Shown in pieces: positions 1 through 6,814 of a DNA stretch of 8,286 bases (its first letter is position 1; each line of letters begins with the position of its first letter). The stretch lies in assembly GCA_021778785.1 (NCBI GenBank), contig JAJYBX010000068.1:1-8286 (forward strand). The letters are read 5' to 3'. This DNA is from Acidobacteriota bacterium. GTDB lineage: Bacteria > Acidobacteriota > Holophagae > Holophagales > Holophagaceae. The notes beneath the pieces are model-generated. The model saw only the letters and a list, made by a program, of their open reading frames with translations. It made no database searches and was not told where the DNA came from. A program made the translations under genes and the position numbers.

Positions 1-1
1 G

Positions 2-940
2 GCCGCCCTGGCGGAGGAACCGGCGGACCTGGTGCTCTGCGACATCCAGATGCCCGGGGCCTCAGGCCTGGACCTGGTGAAGCTGCTCCGCCCGCGCATC
101 CCGGACACCTCCGTGCTGATGGTCAGCTCTTCCGAGGACGCGGAGACCGCCATCGAGTGCCTCCAGCAGGGGGCCTTCGGCTACGTCCTCAAGCCCTTCC
201 AGCCCCGGGAGATCCTCGTCCAGGTGAACGGGGCCCTGCGCCGCCGGATGCTGGAGATCGCCTTCCGGGACCGGGAGGCCCAACTGGCCCAGAAGGTGCG
301 TGAGCAGACCGAGGAGATCCGCAACTCGCGGGAGGAGATCGCTCTCCGCCTCATCGCCGCCAGCGAGCACCGGGACAACGAGACGGGGCAGCATGTCCGC
401 CGCATCGGCCTCTTCGCGGCGGAACTGGCCCGCCTGCTCGGCTGGGACGAGGACGGGATCGAGACCATCCGCGCCGCGGCGCCCATGCACGATATCGGCA
501 AGATCGGCGTCCCCGACGCCATCCTGCAGAAGCCCGCCTCCCTGACGGAGGAGGAGTGGGTGGTCATGAAGCGCCACACGCTCATGGGCGCCACGATCCT
601 CAAGGGCTCGACCGTGCCCTTCATCCAGATGGGCGCGCGGATCTCCGTGGGACACCACGAGAAGTGGGACGGGACCGGCTACCCGAAGGGGCTGGTGGGC
701 GACCAGATCCCCATGGAGGCGCGCATCACCACCCTGGTGGATGTCTACGATGCACTCAGCAACCGCCGCCATTACAAGGATCCCTGGCCCGAGGACCAGG
801 TGATCCAGCACATCCGCAAGAACCGCGGCACCCATTTCGATCCGGAACTTGTGGACCAGTTCCTGGCGAACCTGGATCGGTTCCGGGCCATCCTCCGGGC
901 CCATCCCGACGAGCCCCACGACGAGGATCCGGGGATCTGA
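2..940 (+). CDS. Response regulator with HD-GYP domain (5' partial)
   Basis: This is a predicted cyclic-di-GMP phosphodiesterase controlled by phosphorelay. The reading frame is open from the window edge, so the start codon and the first part of the receiver domain are missing. Visible residues 1 to about 80 are the receiver: phosphoacceptor Asp14 in LCDIQMPG, the Ser run in MVSSSED and the Lys in LKPF. A charged helix (about 85-115) links it to the HD-GYP domain (about 116-290). The metal-binding HD pair is His163-Asp164 (MHDIGKIGVPD) and the signature is HHEKWDGTGYP with Gly226-Tyr-Pro228. All expected metal and GYP residues are present, so the domain is probably active. An acidic tail ends at TGA 938-940. 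The cognate histidine kinase is not in the window and may lie upstream. The family call is firm; the signal sensed is unknown. Confidence 0.93.
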   Translation, partial: AALAEEPADLVLCDIQMPGASGLDLVKLLRPRIPDTSVLMVSSSEDAETAIECLQQGAFGYVLKPFQPREILVQVNGALRRRMLEIAFRDREAQLAQKVREQTEEIRNSREEIALRLIAASEHRDNETGQHVRRIGLFAAELARLLGWDEDGIETIRAAAPMHDIGKIGVPDAILQKPASLTEEEWVVMKRHTLMGATILKGSTVPFIQMGARISVGHHEKWDGTGYPKGLVGDQIPMEARITTLVDVYDALSNRRHYKDPWPEDQVIQHIRKNRGTHFDPELVDQFLANLDRFRAILRAHPDEPHDEDPGI

Positions 941-941
941 A

Positions 942-965
942 GGCCACTCCCGGCAGCGGGTGGCC
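942..965 (+). other. GC hairpin between regulator and CLC gene
   Basis: Arms GGCCAC (942-947) and GTGGCC (960-965) are perfect inverted repeats of 6 bp around a 12-base loop that can close by two more pairs. No T-run follows; the next bases hold the ribosome binding site of the CLC gene. It could weakly attenuate read-through from the regulator or be a chance structure. It is not a convincing intrinsic terminator. Confidence 0.25.
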
Positions 966-979
966 GTGGAGTCCTTATC

Positions 980-2257
980 ATGGGATCCATGGAACTCAGC
1001 CACCTCCTCCAGTCCCGGGCCAAGCGGCGCAACTTGCGCATGCTGGCGCACGGCCGCCGCATCCTCTTCCTGATGCTGCCCCTGGGGGCCTTCACCGGCT
1101 GGATCATGGGGCTTGCCGTCGCCGCCTACATCGGCCTGTCTGACCGGATCCAGCGCGACCTGACGCCGAACCACCTGATCCTGTTCCTGCCCCTGATCGG
1201 CCTTCCCCTGGCGACCTCGATCCTGGCCCTGGGCGGCGTCGGCGAGGTCACGCTGGGCGAGGACATCGAGCTGTCCCACAAGGATCCCTACAAGGCCTTC
1301 CCCTTCTGGAAGACCCTCGTCAAGGTGGCCGCCTGCTTCGCCACCATCTTCCTGGGCGGCAGCGCCGGCCTCGAAGGCCCCGGCAAGTGGTTCGGCGCCG
1401 CGGTCGGTCTCCAGTGCCACCGGCTCGTGCGGTACCTCTCCCACCGGGTGAAGTTCATCCGCCGGCTGCTCATCGACGCCCACACCATGGTGGCCTGCGG
1501 CGCGGCCGGCGCCCTGGCTTCGGTGTTCCGGGCCCCCCTGAGCGCGGCGCTCTTCGCCGCCGAACACGATGGGACGGTGAGGACCCCCAACCTCGTGCCC
1601 ACGCTGGTGGCTTCCGCCTCGGGGTACCTGGTGTTTGCCGCGATGGTGGGCCACAGCCCGCTGCTGGCGCTGACGCGACCCTACACGCTCAACTGGCACG
1701 AGATCTGGATGGCGCTGCCCCTGGGGCTGGCCTGCGGGCTGGGGTCCAGCTTCTTCAGCGCGGCCCAGGCCACCTTCCGCCGGCGGCTGGCCTGGATTCC
1801 GCTGCCCCTCCGTGGGTTCGCGGGCGGGCTGGGCCTGGTCCTGCTCATGCTCCCCGGCCACCTGCTGCTTCCGGATGTGCCGGTGGTGCGAGGCGGGGGC
1901 GTGGAGCTCGTGAACCACCTGCTCACGGTGCCGCCCAGCCTCAGGCTCGCCCTCATCTTCCTGGGCGTGAAGGTTCTGGCCACGGCCCTGACCCTGGGCT
2001 GCGGGGGGATCGGCGGTACCTGGCTGCCGGCGGTGGCCATGGGAGCCTGTCTCGGCTCCGCCTTCGACGCCTGGCTGCTGCCGTCCTATCCGGGGCTGCT
2101 CACCATGCTGGGGGCCACGGCTTTCGCGGGGGCCTTCAACGAGACCATGCTGGTCCCGGTGGTCTTCCTGGCGGAGACCACGGCCCAGGCTGCGCTGGTG
2201 GTGCCGGCGCTGGTGGCCACGACCGTGGCCTTCCTGGTCGCCCGCGAGTGGGACTGA
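980..2257 (+). CDS. CLC-family chloride channel / H+-antiporter, divergent
   Basis: A 425-residue integral membrane protein that should move chloride or another anion. The start at ATG 980 is supported by GGAG (968-971) with an 8-base spacer; ATG 989 has no such site. Hydrophobic segments run from about residue 28 to the C-terminus, with no CBS domains, as in short bacterial CLC proteins. The second family motif is present as GLEGP with the gating glutamate at Glu132. The third motif is GGTWLP (345-350), with Trp348 where Phe is usual. By ungapped local comparison with E. coli ClcA, the GSGIP motif reads VTLGE (90-94). The internal proton glutamate position is His196, after Glu195. The position of the inner-gate Tyr is Ala404. 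The fold is clear, but whether it is a channel, an exchanger or selective for another anion cannot be told. The regulator upstream may or may not be co-transcribed. Confidence 0.88.
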   Translation: MGSMELSHLLQSRAKRRNLRMLAHGRRILFLMLPLGAFTGWIMGLAVAAYIGLSDRIQRDLTPNHLILFLPLIGLPLATSILALGGVGEVTLGEDIELSHKDPYKAFPFWKTLVKVAACFATIFLGGSAGLEGPGKWFGAAVGLQCHRLVRYLSHRVKFIRRLLIDAHTMVACGAAGALASVFRAPLSAALFAAEHDGTVRTPNLVPTLVASASGYLVFAAMVGHSPLLALTRPYTLNWHEIWMALPLGLACGLGSSFFSAAQATFRRRLAWIPLPLRGFAGGLGLVLLMLPGHLLLPDVPVVRGGGVELVNHLLTVPPSLRLALIFLGVKVLATALTLGCGGIGGTWLPAVAMGACLGSAFDAWLLPSYPGLLTMLGATAFAGAFNETMLVPVVFLAETTAQAALVVPALVATTVAFLVAREWD

Positions 2258-2287
2258 ACCAGCTGAAGCACAAGCTCACATGATGCA

Positions 2288-2309
2288 AGGAGATACCTAG
2301 GTATTTCCT
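2288..2309. promoter_or_regulatory. 22-bp near-perfect palindrome, possible operator
   Basis: The two 11-base halves, AGGAGATACCT and AGGTATTTCCT, are inverted repeats with a single mismatched pair. The inner 12 bases, ATACCTAGGTAT, are perfectly symmetric. There is no loop, so a dimeric protein-binding site is more likely than an RNA hairpin. It lies between the CLC stop codon and the marR promoter, about 55 bp upstream of the candidate -35 element. The protein that binds it is unknown. Confidence 0.4.
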
Positions 2310-2363
2310 CGAGTGGTCTGATGCAGGAGGCCGGCCTGGGGGCAGCGTGTCGGCCTGGAATCC

Positions 2364-2392
2364 TTGACGCGAACAAAATTTTGATGCAAACT
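2364..2392 (+). promoter_or_regulatory. Candidate sigma70-type promoter for the marR operon
   Basis: TTGACG (2364-2369) matches the -35 consensus at five of six positions. A 17-base spacer leads to a weak -10, CAAACT (2387-2392). An alternative -10, AATAAT (2408-2413), is closer to consensus but lacks a good -35 at standard distance. The stretch 2371-2420 is markedly AT-rich compared with the rest of the window. Either choice places the operator-like palindromes on or beside the -10 region, which suits repression. Confidence 0.4.
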
Positions 2393-2406
2393 ATTTGCAT
2401 GCAAAT
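2381..2406. promoter_or_regulatory. Overlapping MarR-type operator palindromes
   Basis: ATTTGCATGCAAAT (2393-2406) is a perfect 14-bp palindrome. The half-site ATGCAAA at 2384-2390 also forms a perfect inverted pair with TTTGCAT at 2394-2400 across three bases. The same stretch can be read as a direct repeat, TTGATGCAAA (2381) and TTGCATGCAAA (2395). TTGC/GCAA symmetric sites are typical of MarR-family operators. The cluster sits 47-72 bp upstream of the marR start codon and overlaps the candidate promoter, so autorepression by the adjacent MarR protein is the natural reading. That binding is inferred. Confidence 0.6.
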
Positions 2407-2442
2407 TAATAATACTGAGGCTCAGATCAAGCACATGCACGC

Positions 2443-2450
2443 GGAGGAGG
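2443..2450 (+). promoter_or_regulatory. Ribosome binding site that decides the marR start
   Basis: GGAGGAGG ends two bases before ATG 2453; its first GGAGG (2443-2447) has a 5-base spacer. The other in-frame ATG codons (2321, 2384, 2399, 2435) have no comparable site, and 2384 and 2399 lie inside the operator palindromes. Confidence 0.65.
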
Positions 2451-2452
2451 TC

Positions 2453-2890
2453 ATGCAGAGCCTTCGGCGGATCGTGAAGGCGCTGCACGAGTACTCCACC
2501 TCCGTGGAGAAACGATTCGGCCTGACCGGGCCCCAACTCTGGGCTCTGTGGGAGCTCAGCCGGGCCGGCACCTTGTCGTTGAAGGATCTGTCAGCGCGGA
2601 TGCACCTGGACCCCAGCACCGTCACGGGGGTGGTGGACCGACTCCAGAAACGGGGGCTCCTTGTCCGGGCCACCGATCCGGAGGACCGTCGCCGGGTCGT
2701 GCTCTCCCTGACCGCGGAGGGCGCGCAGCTCCTGAAGGGGGCTCCCCACCCGGCCCAGGGGCAGCTGCTCCACGCCCTCCACACCATGGATCTGGAGCGG
2801 GTGAAAGGCCTGAACGAAACCCTCAAGCAGCTGGCGGCCGACATGGAGGTCGACTCCGTGGATGTCCGGTTCTTCTTTGCGGAGGGCTAG
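2453..2890 (+). CDS. MarR-family transcriptional regulator
   Basis: A predicted dimeric winged-helix DNA-binding repressor of 145 residues, the usual MarR length. The start at 2453 is chosen for its strong ribosome binding site and because the family's first helix begins at once (LRRIVKALHEYS); ATG 2435 would add six residues. The recognition region is LSLKDLSARMHLDPSTVTGVVDRL. The wing follows with the family's signature Asp-Arg-Arg in DPEDRRRVVLSLT. The C-terminal helix serves dimerisation. It is the first gene of a tight run: its stop codon is one base before the phosphatase start. Control of its own operon through the palindromes at 2381-2406 is inferred from position. The effector cannot be read from the sequence, but the neighbours suggest an osmotic or solute-related cue. 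Confidence 0.9.
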   Translation: MQSLRRIVKALHEYSTSVEKRFGLTGPQLWALWELSRAGTLSLKDLSARMHLDPSTVTGVVDRLQKRGLLVRATDPEDRRRVVLSLTAEGAQLLKGAPHPAQGQLLHALHTMDLERVKGLNETLKQLAADMEVDSVDVRFFFAEG

Positions 2891-2891
2891 G

Positions 2892-3659
2892 ATGACCGGA
2901 TTCCACCTGGTGACCGATCTCGACGGGACGTGGCTGCCCGCTCCGGGGCAGGCGGCCCACCTCCGGCGCCTGGAGGCTGCGGTCGCGGCTGCCCCAGGCG
3001 CGGTGCTGACCTTCGCCACCGGACGGACCTTCGCCTCGGCCCAGGAGGCCATGGATCGGTGGGGTCTCTGTCCGCCACACCACCTGATCTGCGACGTGGG
3101 GACGGGCCTCTTCCACCGCCTGCCTTCCGGCGACTGGGTGGAGGACGTCGCCTGGGCCGGCCGGGTGGCCGGGGCCTGGGACGCCGAGGCGGCGGGCCAG
3201 GTGGCACGCGGCCTGCCGCCTGGCCTCGAGGCCCAGCCGGGCGTGCGGCCCCTCCGTCGGCTGGCTTTGCAGGTACAGGCGGGCTGCGACCTGGCGGAGG
3301 CCGAGGCGGCCCTGCGGGACGCCTGCCGGAGCCATGGTCTGGCCGCTGATCTCCTCCCCTCCCACGGGCTCTACCTCGACGTGCTGCCGCCGGGGGTGCA
3401 CAAGGGGTCGGCCCTGGCCTTCCTGCAGGCCTCGCTCGGACTCCCTCGCCCTGTCGTCGGGTGCGGCGATTCCGCCAACGACCTCACCCTCTTCGAGGTC
3501 TCCGACCATCCAGTTCTGATGCGGGACGGGCTCGGTGATCACGAGGCACCGCCGTGGCTGCTGCGCCGGGCGCACCGGACGCAGGTTCCGGGTCCCGGGG
3601 GAATCCACCGCGCCCTGATCGCCTTCGGGCTGCTGGAGGAGGATGGCCATGGCCATTGA
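2892..3659 (+). CDS. HAD-IIB phosphatase, sucrose-phosphatase-like
   Basis: A 255-residue cytoplasmic Mg-dependent sugar-phosphate phosphatase. The start at ATG 2892 has GGAGGG (2881-2886) five bases upstream. HAD motif I is VTDLDGT with nucleophile Asp9 and acid/base Asp11. Motif II is the Thr in ATGRTF (Thr43). Motif III Lys is probably Lys171 in GVHKGSAL, and motif IV is GDSAND (192-197). The segments DVGTG (68-72) and YLDVLPPGVHKG are typical of the sucrose-6-phosphate / mannosyl-3-phosphoglycerate phosphatase branch rather than of OtsB. It overlaps the GT20 gene by 11 bp, so it almost certainly removes the phosphate from that enzyme's product, for example glucosylglycerol-phosphate or trehalose-6-phosphate. 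The fold and chemistry are firm; the exact substrate is inferred. Confidence 0.85.
   Translation: MTGFHLVTDLDGTWLPAPGQAAHLRRLEAAVAAAPGAVLTFATGRTFASAQEAMDRWGLCPPHHLICDVGTGLFHRLPSGDWVEDVAWAGRVAGAWDAEAAGQVARGLPPGLEAQPGVRPLRRLALQVQAGCDLAEAEAALRDACRSHGLAADLLPSHGLYLDVLPPGVHKGSALAFLQASLGLPRPVVGCGDSANDLTLFEVSDHPVLMRDGLGDHEAPPWLLRRAHRTQVPGPGGIHRALIAFGLLEEDGHGH
3635..3642 (+). promoter_or_regulatory. Ribosome binding site that decides the GT20 start
   Basis: GGAGGAGG lies inside the phosphatase gene and is followed by two in-frame ATG codons, at 3643 and 3649. It abuts the first and stands six bases before the second, so 3649 is the better start. The 11-bp overlap of the two genes suggests translational coupling. 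Confidence 0.6.
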
Positions 3660-5112
3660 ACTGATCCCCACCGGACAGGGACCTGCCGATCTCATCGTGG
3701 CCTCGCATCGCGGCCCCTTCGTGGAAGATGCCGAAGGCGGCTGGCGCCGGCGGGTGAACGGCGTGTTCGGGGCCATGGAGCCCGTCATGCGGGTCACCGG
3801 GGGCACCTGGGTCTGCTGGGGACTCCGGGAGGAGGGGGAACCTCATTCCGAGCGCCATCGGGCGGTGATCGTAGATGACGACGAGAAATTCCGGGTGCAT
3901 GAGGTCCTGCTGACGGAAACCGAGGCGAAGGAATTCTACGAGGGGTTCACCACGGAATCCCTCTGGCCGATCCTCTTCTGTTTCCCCAGCCGGCTCCAGT
4001 TCACACCGGGGCTGTGGGATACCTACCGTGCCGTGAACGAGCGGTTCGCGCAGGCCATCGCCCGCCAGGCGGCGCCGAGGGCCACGGTCTGGGTCCAGGA
4101 CTTCCACCTCATGCTGCTGCCCGGATTGCTGCGGAAGCTGCGTCCTGACCTTAAGCTGGGTTTCTTCCTCCACACGGCCTTTCCGCCGCCGGATGTGTTC
4201 GGCATCCTCCCCTGGCGGGAGGCCCTGCTCGAAGGCGTGCTGGGATGCGACCTGGTGGGGTTCCACATCCCGCTGTATGCCACCAATTTCGCCCGCAGTT
4301 GCGGCCGCTTCCTGGGGGCGAAGCCACACTGGAAGCGGAGCAATCTTGAGAGCCATGCCTTGTCCCCGACCCTCGTATGCGATTCCCTGGTCCACGGCGG
4401 TCGGACCGTTCGCCTCCTTTCCCTGGGTATCGGAGCCAGCCGGGAGGACATCGAACTCCTCGCATCGGATGCAGCCACCCAGGCCTATGCCGCTGATCTG
4501 AAGGCCCGCATGGGGGTTCAACACCTGCTTCTTTCCGCCGAGCGCCTCGACTACGTGAAGGGCCCGGTGGAGCGGGTCAAATCCATGGAGGTGTTCTTCG
4601 AACGCCATCCGGAATGGATCGGACGCGTGTCCCTGCTCCAGGTCGCCGTGCCCAGCCGGGAGGGCGTGCCCGAGTTCGAGCGGCTCAAGGATCAGGTTCA
4701 CCAGGCCGTTGGGGAGTTGAACAGCCGCCTGGGCACACCCACCTGGCAGCCCATCGTCAACCTGGGTAAGACCCTGCCCCTGCAGGAGCTTGTGGGGCTC
4801 TACCTGGCGGCCGATGTCTGCCTGGTGACTCCCCTTCGTGATGGCATGAACCTCGTGGCCAAGGAATACGTCCTGTGCCGGGATGACGGATCCGTCGTGC
4901 TGTCGGAATTCGCGGGTGCCGCCTTCGATCTTCCCGGGGCTGTCCTCGTGAATCCCTTCTCCCCGGAACATGTGGCCGAGGGCATCCACACGGCGCTGAC
5001 CCTTCCCGCCCGGGGGCGCCGGAGGCGATTCCGGGCCATGCGGCGGGTCAGCCGGAACCGCGATTTGACCTGGTGGCGGACGGCCTTCATGGGGCAGTTG
5101 GAGGCCCTGTGA
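3649..5112 (+). CDS. GT20 glycosyltransferase, glucosylglycerol-phosphate / trehalose-6-phosphate synthase
   Basis: A cytoplasmic retaining glycosyltransferase of 487 residues, full length for the family. It should transfer glucose from a nucleotide sugar to a phosphorylated acceptor. N-terminal phosphate-site residues are in SHRGPF, and acceptor-side residues include Asp151 (WVQDFHL) and His175 (FFLHTAFP). Donor-site residues matching E. coli OtsA are Arg299 and Lys304 (ERLDYVKG), Asp398 (PLRDGMN) and Glu406 (AKEYV). Several features recall cyanobacterial GgpS more than OtsA: Asn37-Gly38 where OtsA has Gly-Gly, LWPILFCFP (105-113), and [10 protein letters not shown] (205-214). Other stretches, such as AVPSREGV, are OtsA-like. 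I favour glucosylglycerol-phosphate synthase (GgpS), with trehalose-6-phosphate synthase (OtsA) as the alternative. It sits between its presumed phosphatase and mscL. Confidence 0.87.
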   Translation: MAIELIPTGQGPADLIVASHRGPFVEDAEGGWRRRVNGVFGAMEPVMRVTGGTWVCWGLREEGEPHSERHRAVIVDDDEKFRVHEVLLTETEAKEFYEGFTTESLWPILFCFPSRLQFTPGLWDTYRAVNERFAQAIARQAAPRATVWVQDFHLMLLPGLLRKLRPDLKLGFFLHTAFPPPDVFGILPWREALLEGVLGCDLVGFHIPLYATNFARSCGRFLGAKPHWKRSNLESHALSPTLVCDSLVHGGRTVRLLSLGIGASREDIELLASDAATQAYAADLKARMGVQHLLLSAERLDYVKGPVERVKSMEVFFERHPEWIGRVSLLQVAVPSREGVPEFERLKDQVHQAVGELNSRLGTPTWQPIVNLGKTLPLQELVGLYLAADVCLVTPLRDGMNLVAKEYVLCRDDGSVVLSEFAGAAFDLPGAVLVNPFSPEHVAEGIHTALTLPARGRRRRFRAMRRVSRNRDLTWWRTAFMGQLEAL

Positions 5113-5134
5113 GCCATCGGATGCGAGGCGCGGC

Positions 5135-5548
5135 ATGAAGGCCCAGCGGATCCTCGGGGAATTCGAGGCGTTCGCCCTGCGGGGGAATGTCCTGGATTTC
5201 GTCATGGCCGTGGTGATCGGGGGGGCCATCGGGCGGATCGTGACCGCCTGCGTGGATGGCATCGTCATGCCCACCTTCGCCTTCTGGCTTAAAGAGACCC
5301 AGTGGGAGCGGTGGACCCTCTGGCAGTGGCGGATCGGCCCCGTGCTCTCCGCGGTGTTCGATTTCCTTGCGAAGGCCCTGGTGATGTACCTCTTCATCAC
5401 CAAGGGCGTGGGGGCCCTGCGCCGCCGCCAGGGGGGTGGGGACAACGTCCGCACTTGCCCGTTCTGCCGGGAGGCCATCCACCCCGAGGCTGTCCGCTGC
5501 AGTCACTGCGGGAGCCAGGTGCCAGTGCCGGGAATCCCCCTGGAATGA
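5135..5548 (+). CDS. mscL: MscL-type mechanosensitive channel with C-terminal zinc ribbon
   Basis: A 137-residue inner-membrane channel expected to open under high membrane tension and release solutes after hypo-osmotic shock. The start at ATG 5135 has GAGG (5125-5128) six bases upstream and lies 22 bp after the GT20 stop. Residues 10-46 match the MscL amphipathic helix and TM1 ([18 protein letters not shown]...IVMP). TM2 is about 70-94. The periplasmic loop is short, about 50-68, and Trp-rich. Phe22 occupies the place of E. coli Leu19, the narrowest pore residue; Val26 keeps the second (Val23). The usual charged C-terminal helix is missing. Instead residues 108-125 form a zinc ribbon, Cys108-x2-Cys111 and Cys122-x2-Cys125. 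Its place behind a compatible-solute gene pair fits an osmotic role. Confidence 0.88.
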   Translation: MKAQRILGEFEAFALRGNVLDFVMAVVIGGAIGRIVTACVDGIVMPTFAFWLKETQWERWTLWQWRIGPVLSAVFDFLAKALVMYLFITKGVGALRRRQGGGDNVRTCPFCREAIHPEAVRCSHCGSQVPVPGIPLE

Positions 5549-5553
5549 CCCCC

Positions 5554-6810
5554 TCAAGGGATGGGATCGCCGGCTTCTCCGCTGGGGAGCGAGCCCCTGC
5601 TCATGGTGTGCTGCCCCAGCATGATGGGGACCGCGGCCTTGAGCATGAGGGTGAACACCAGGAAGCCCGTGGCGAAGATCCCGGCCGCCACGAAGATCTC
5701 CGTGGTGGAGGGGCGGTACTCGTAGATCTCGCCCAGGGCGTCCGGGGTGAGGCCGGGGATGATGAGGCCCATGCCCTTCTCGATGTACACGCTGCTGTAG
5801 ATCAGCAGGCAGCCGAGATTCAGGGTCACCCAGTTCGTCCGGGTCTTCGGGATGAGGAAGAGCAGGAAGGCCGCGAGGCCGCAGGCCACCGAGGCCCAGG
5901 CGTAGGGGACGAGGGTCGTGTGGCCCTTCAGCCCGAAGTAGAGGTACTGGCTGAACACCACGTGCTCGGTGTTGGAGTAGAACTCCTTGAAGGCCTCCGC
6001 CGCGGTGAGGAAGAGGTTGAAGCCCATGGTGTAGGCCATCAGCTCGGCCACCTTGAAGATGGCTTCGTCCTTGATGCGCAGGGGCGTGGTCTTCCGGAGG
6101 ATCTGCAGGAGGATGAGCAGGATGGCCGGACCTGAGCAGAAGGCCGAGGCGAGGAACTTGGGCGCCAGGATGGCGCTGTTCCAGAAGGGCCGGGCGGCCA
6201 GGCCGTTGTAGAGGTACGCCGTCACGGTGTGGATGCTCACGGCCATGGGGATGGAGAGCAGCACGAGGGGCAGGACCAGCTTCTTGATGTAGTGCTTTCC
6301 CGTGTAGGCGCAGTAGAGCAGGTAGGTGACCACGAACCAGTTCAGGAGCAGGTAGGCGTTCAGCACCAGGACGTCCCAGGCCAGCATGGACTGGGGCCAG
6401 TTGAGGCGGCCCACCAGGGGCATGATGTGCCAGAAGCGGTCGGGCCGGCCGATGTCCACCATCACGAAGCCGAGGCACATGACCAGGGCGGCGATGGCCA
6501 GCATCTCGCCCAGGATGGTGATCTCCTTGATCGGTTCCCAGTCGTACACGTAGGCGGGGATGACCAGCATGATGGCGGCGGCGGCCACGCCCACCAGGAA
6601 GGTGAAGTTGCCGATGTAGAAGCCCCAGGAGACCTGGTCGCGCATGTGGGTGGCGATGAGGCCGTGGCGGAGCTGGTTGGCGTAGGCCAGGCCCCCGGCG
6701 GCCATGAGGATCAGCAGGAAGGCGACCCAGATCCGGTAGGCCCGGTTGCCGCGGAGGACGAGCCGGACGGAATCCGCCAGGAAGCTTGCGAGGTTGCGCA
6801 GGATGTCCAT
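5554..6810 (-). CDS. NrfD/DsrP-family quinone-interacting membrane subunit
   Basis: A polytopic inner-membrane protein of 418 residues with about ten hydrophobic segments spread from residue 27 to 395. It belongs to the NrfD/PsrC family, which passes electrons between the quinone pool and a periplasmic ferredoxin subunit and has no haem of its own. Segments such as SWGFYIGNFTFLVGVA, MAVSIHTVTAYLY and APKFLASAFCSGPA recall the DsrP branch as I know it. The start ATG is four bases after the ferredoxin stop codon and has only a weak G-rich ribosome site (6820-6823), so translation is probably coupled. The C-terminal tail after the last membrane helix is polar. It is the last gene of the module; its stop is 5 bp from the mscL stop on the other strand. 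The direction of electron flow cannot be read from the sequence. Confidence 0.9.
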   Translation of the reverse strand: MDILRNLASFLADSVRLVLRGNRAYRIWVAFLLILMAAGGLAYANQLRHGLIATHMRDQVSWGFYIGNFTFLVGVAAAAIMLVIPAYVYDWEPIKEITILGEMLAIAALVMCLGFVMVDIGRPDRFWHIMPLVGRLNWPQSMLAWDVLVLNAYLLLNWFVVTYLLYCAYTGKHYIKKLVLPLVLLSIPMAVSIHTVTAYLYNGLAARPFWNSAILAPKFLASAFCSGPAILLILLQILRKTTPLRIKDEAIFKVAELMAYTMGFNLFLTAAEAFKEFYSNTEHVVFSQYLYFGLKGHTTLVPYAWASVACGLAAFLLFLIPKTRTNWVTLNLGCLLIYSSVYIEKGMGLIIPGLTPDALGEIYEYRPSTTEIFVAAGIFATGFLVFTLMLKAAVPIMLGQHTMSRGSLPSGEAGDPIP

Positions 6811-6814
6811 GGCC

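Noticed and set aside
62..1918. Open frame of 618 codons on the minus strand opposite the HD-GYP and CLC genes
   Set aside because: It is a high-GC shadow: low-complexity Gly/Ala/Arg/Gln/His-rich translation with no domain, spanning two well-supported genes and the gap between them.
2321..2452. N-terminal extension of the MarR protein from ATG 2321
   Set aside because: The added 44 codons cross the promoter and operator palindromes, encode nothing MarR-like, and have no good ribosome binding site compared with ATG 2453.
4096..4110. Gln150 replacing His in the GT20 motif usually written as HDYHL
   Set aside because: Gln at this place is common in actinobacterial trehalose-6-phosphate synthases, so it is not a sign of lost activity.
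3484..5478. Open frame of 664 codons on the minus strand opposite the phosphatase, GT20 and mscL genes
   Set aside because: It runs antisense across three recognised genes and their junctions, and its translation shows no domain or membrane pattern.
5549..5600. CCCT-CA-AGGG inverted repeat near the convergent stops as a shared terminator
   Set aside because: Only four pairs with a two-base loop and no T-run, so it cannot form a stable terminator hairpin.
5087..6478. Open frame of 463 codons on the minus strand, in another frame over the NrfD gene
   Set aside because: The translation is His/Pro/Arg/Gly-rich shadow sequence; the overlapping frame encodes a clear ten-helix NrfD protein.
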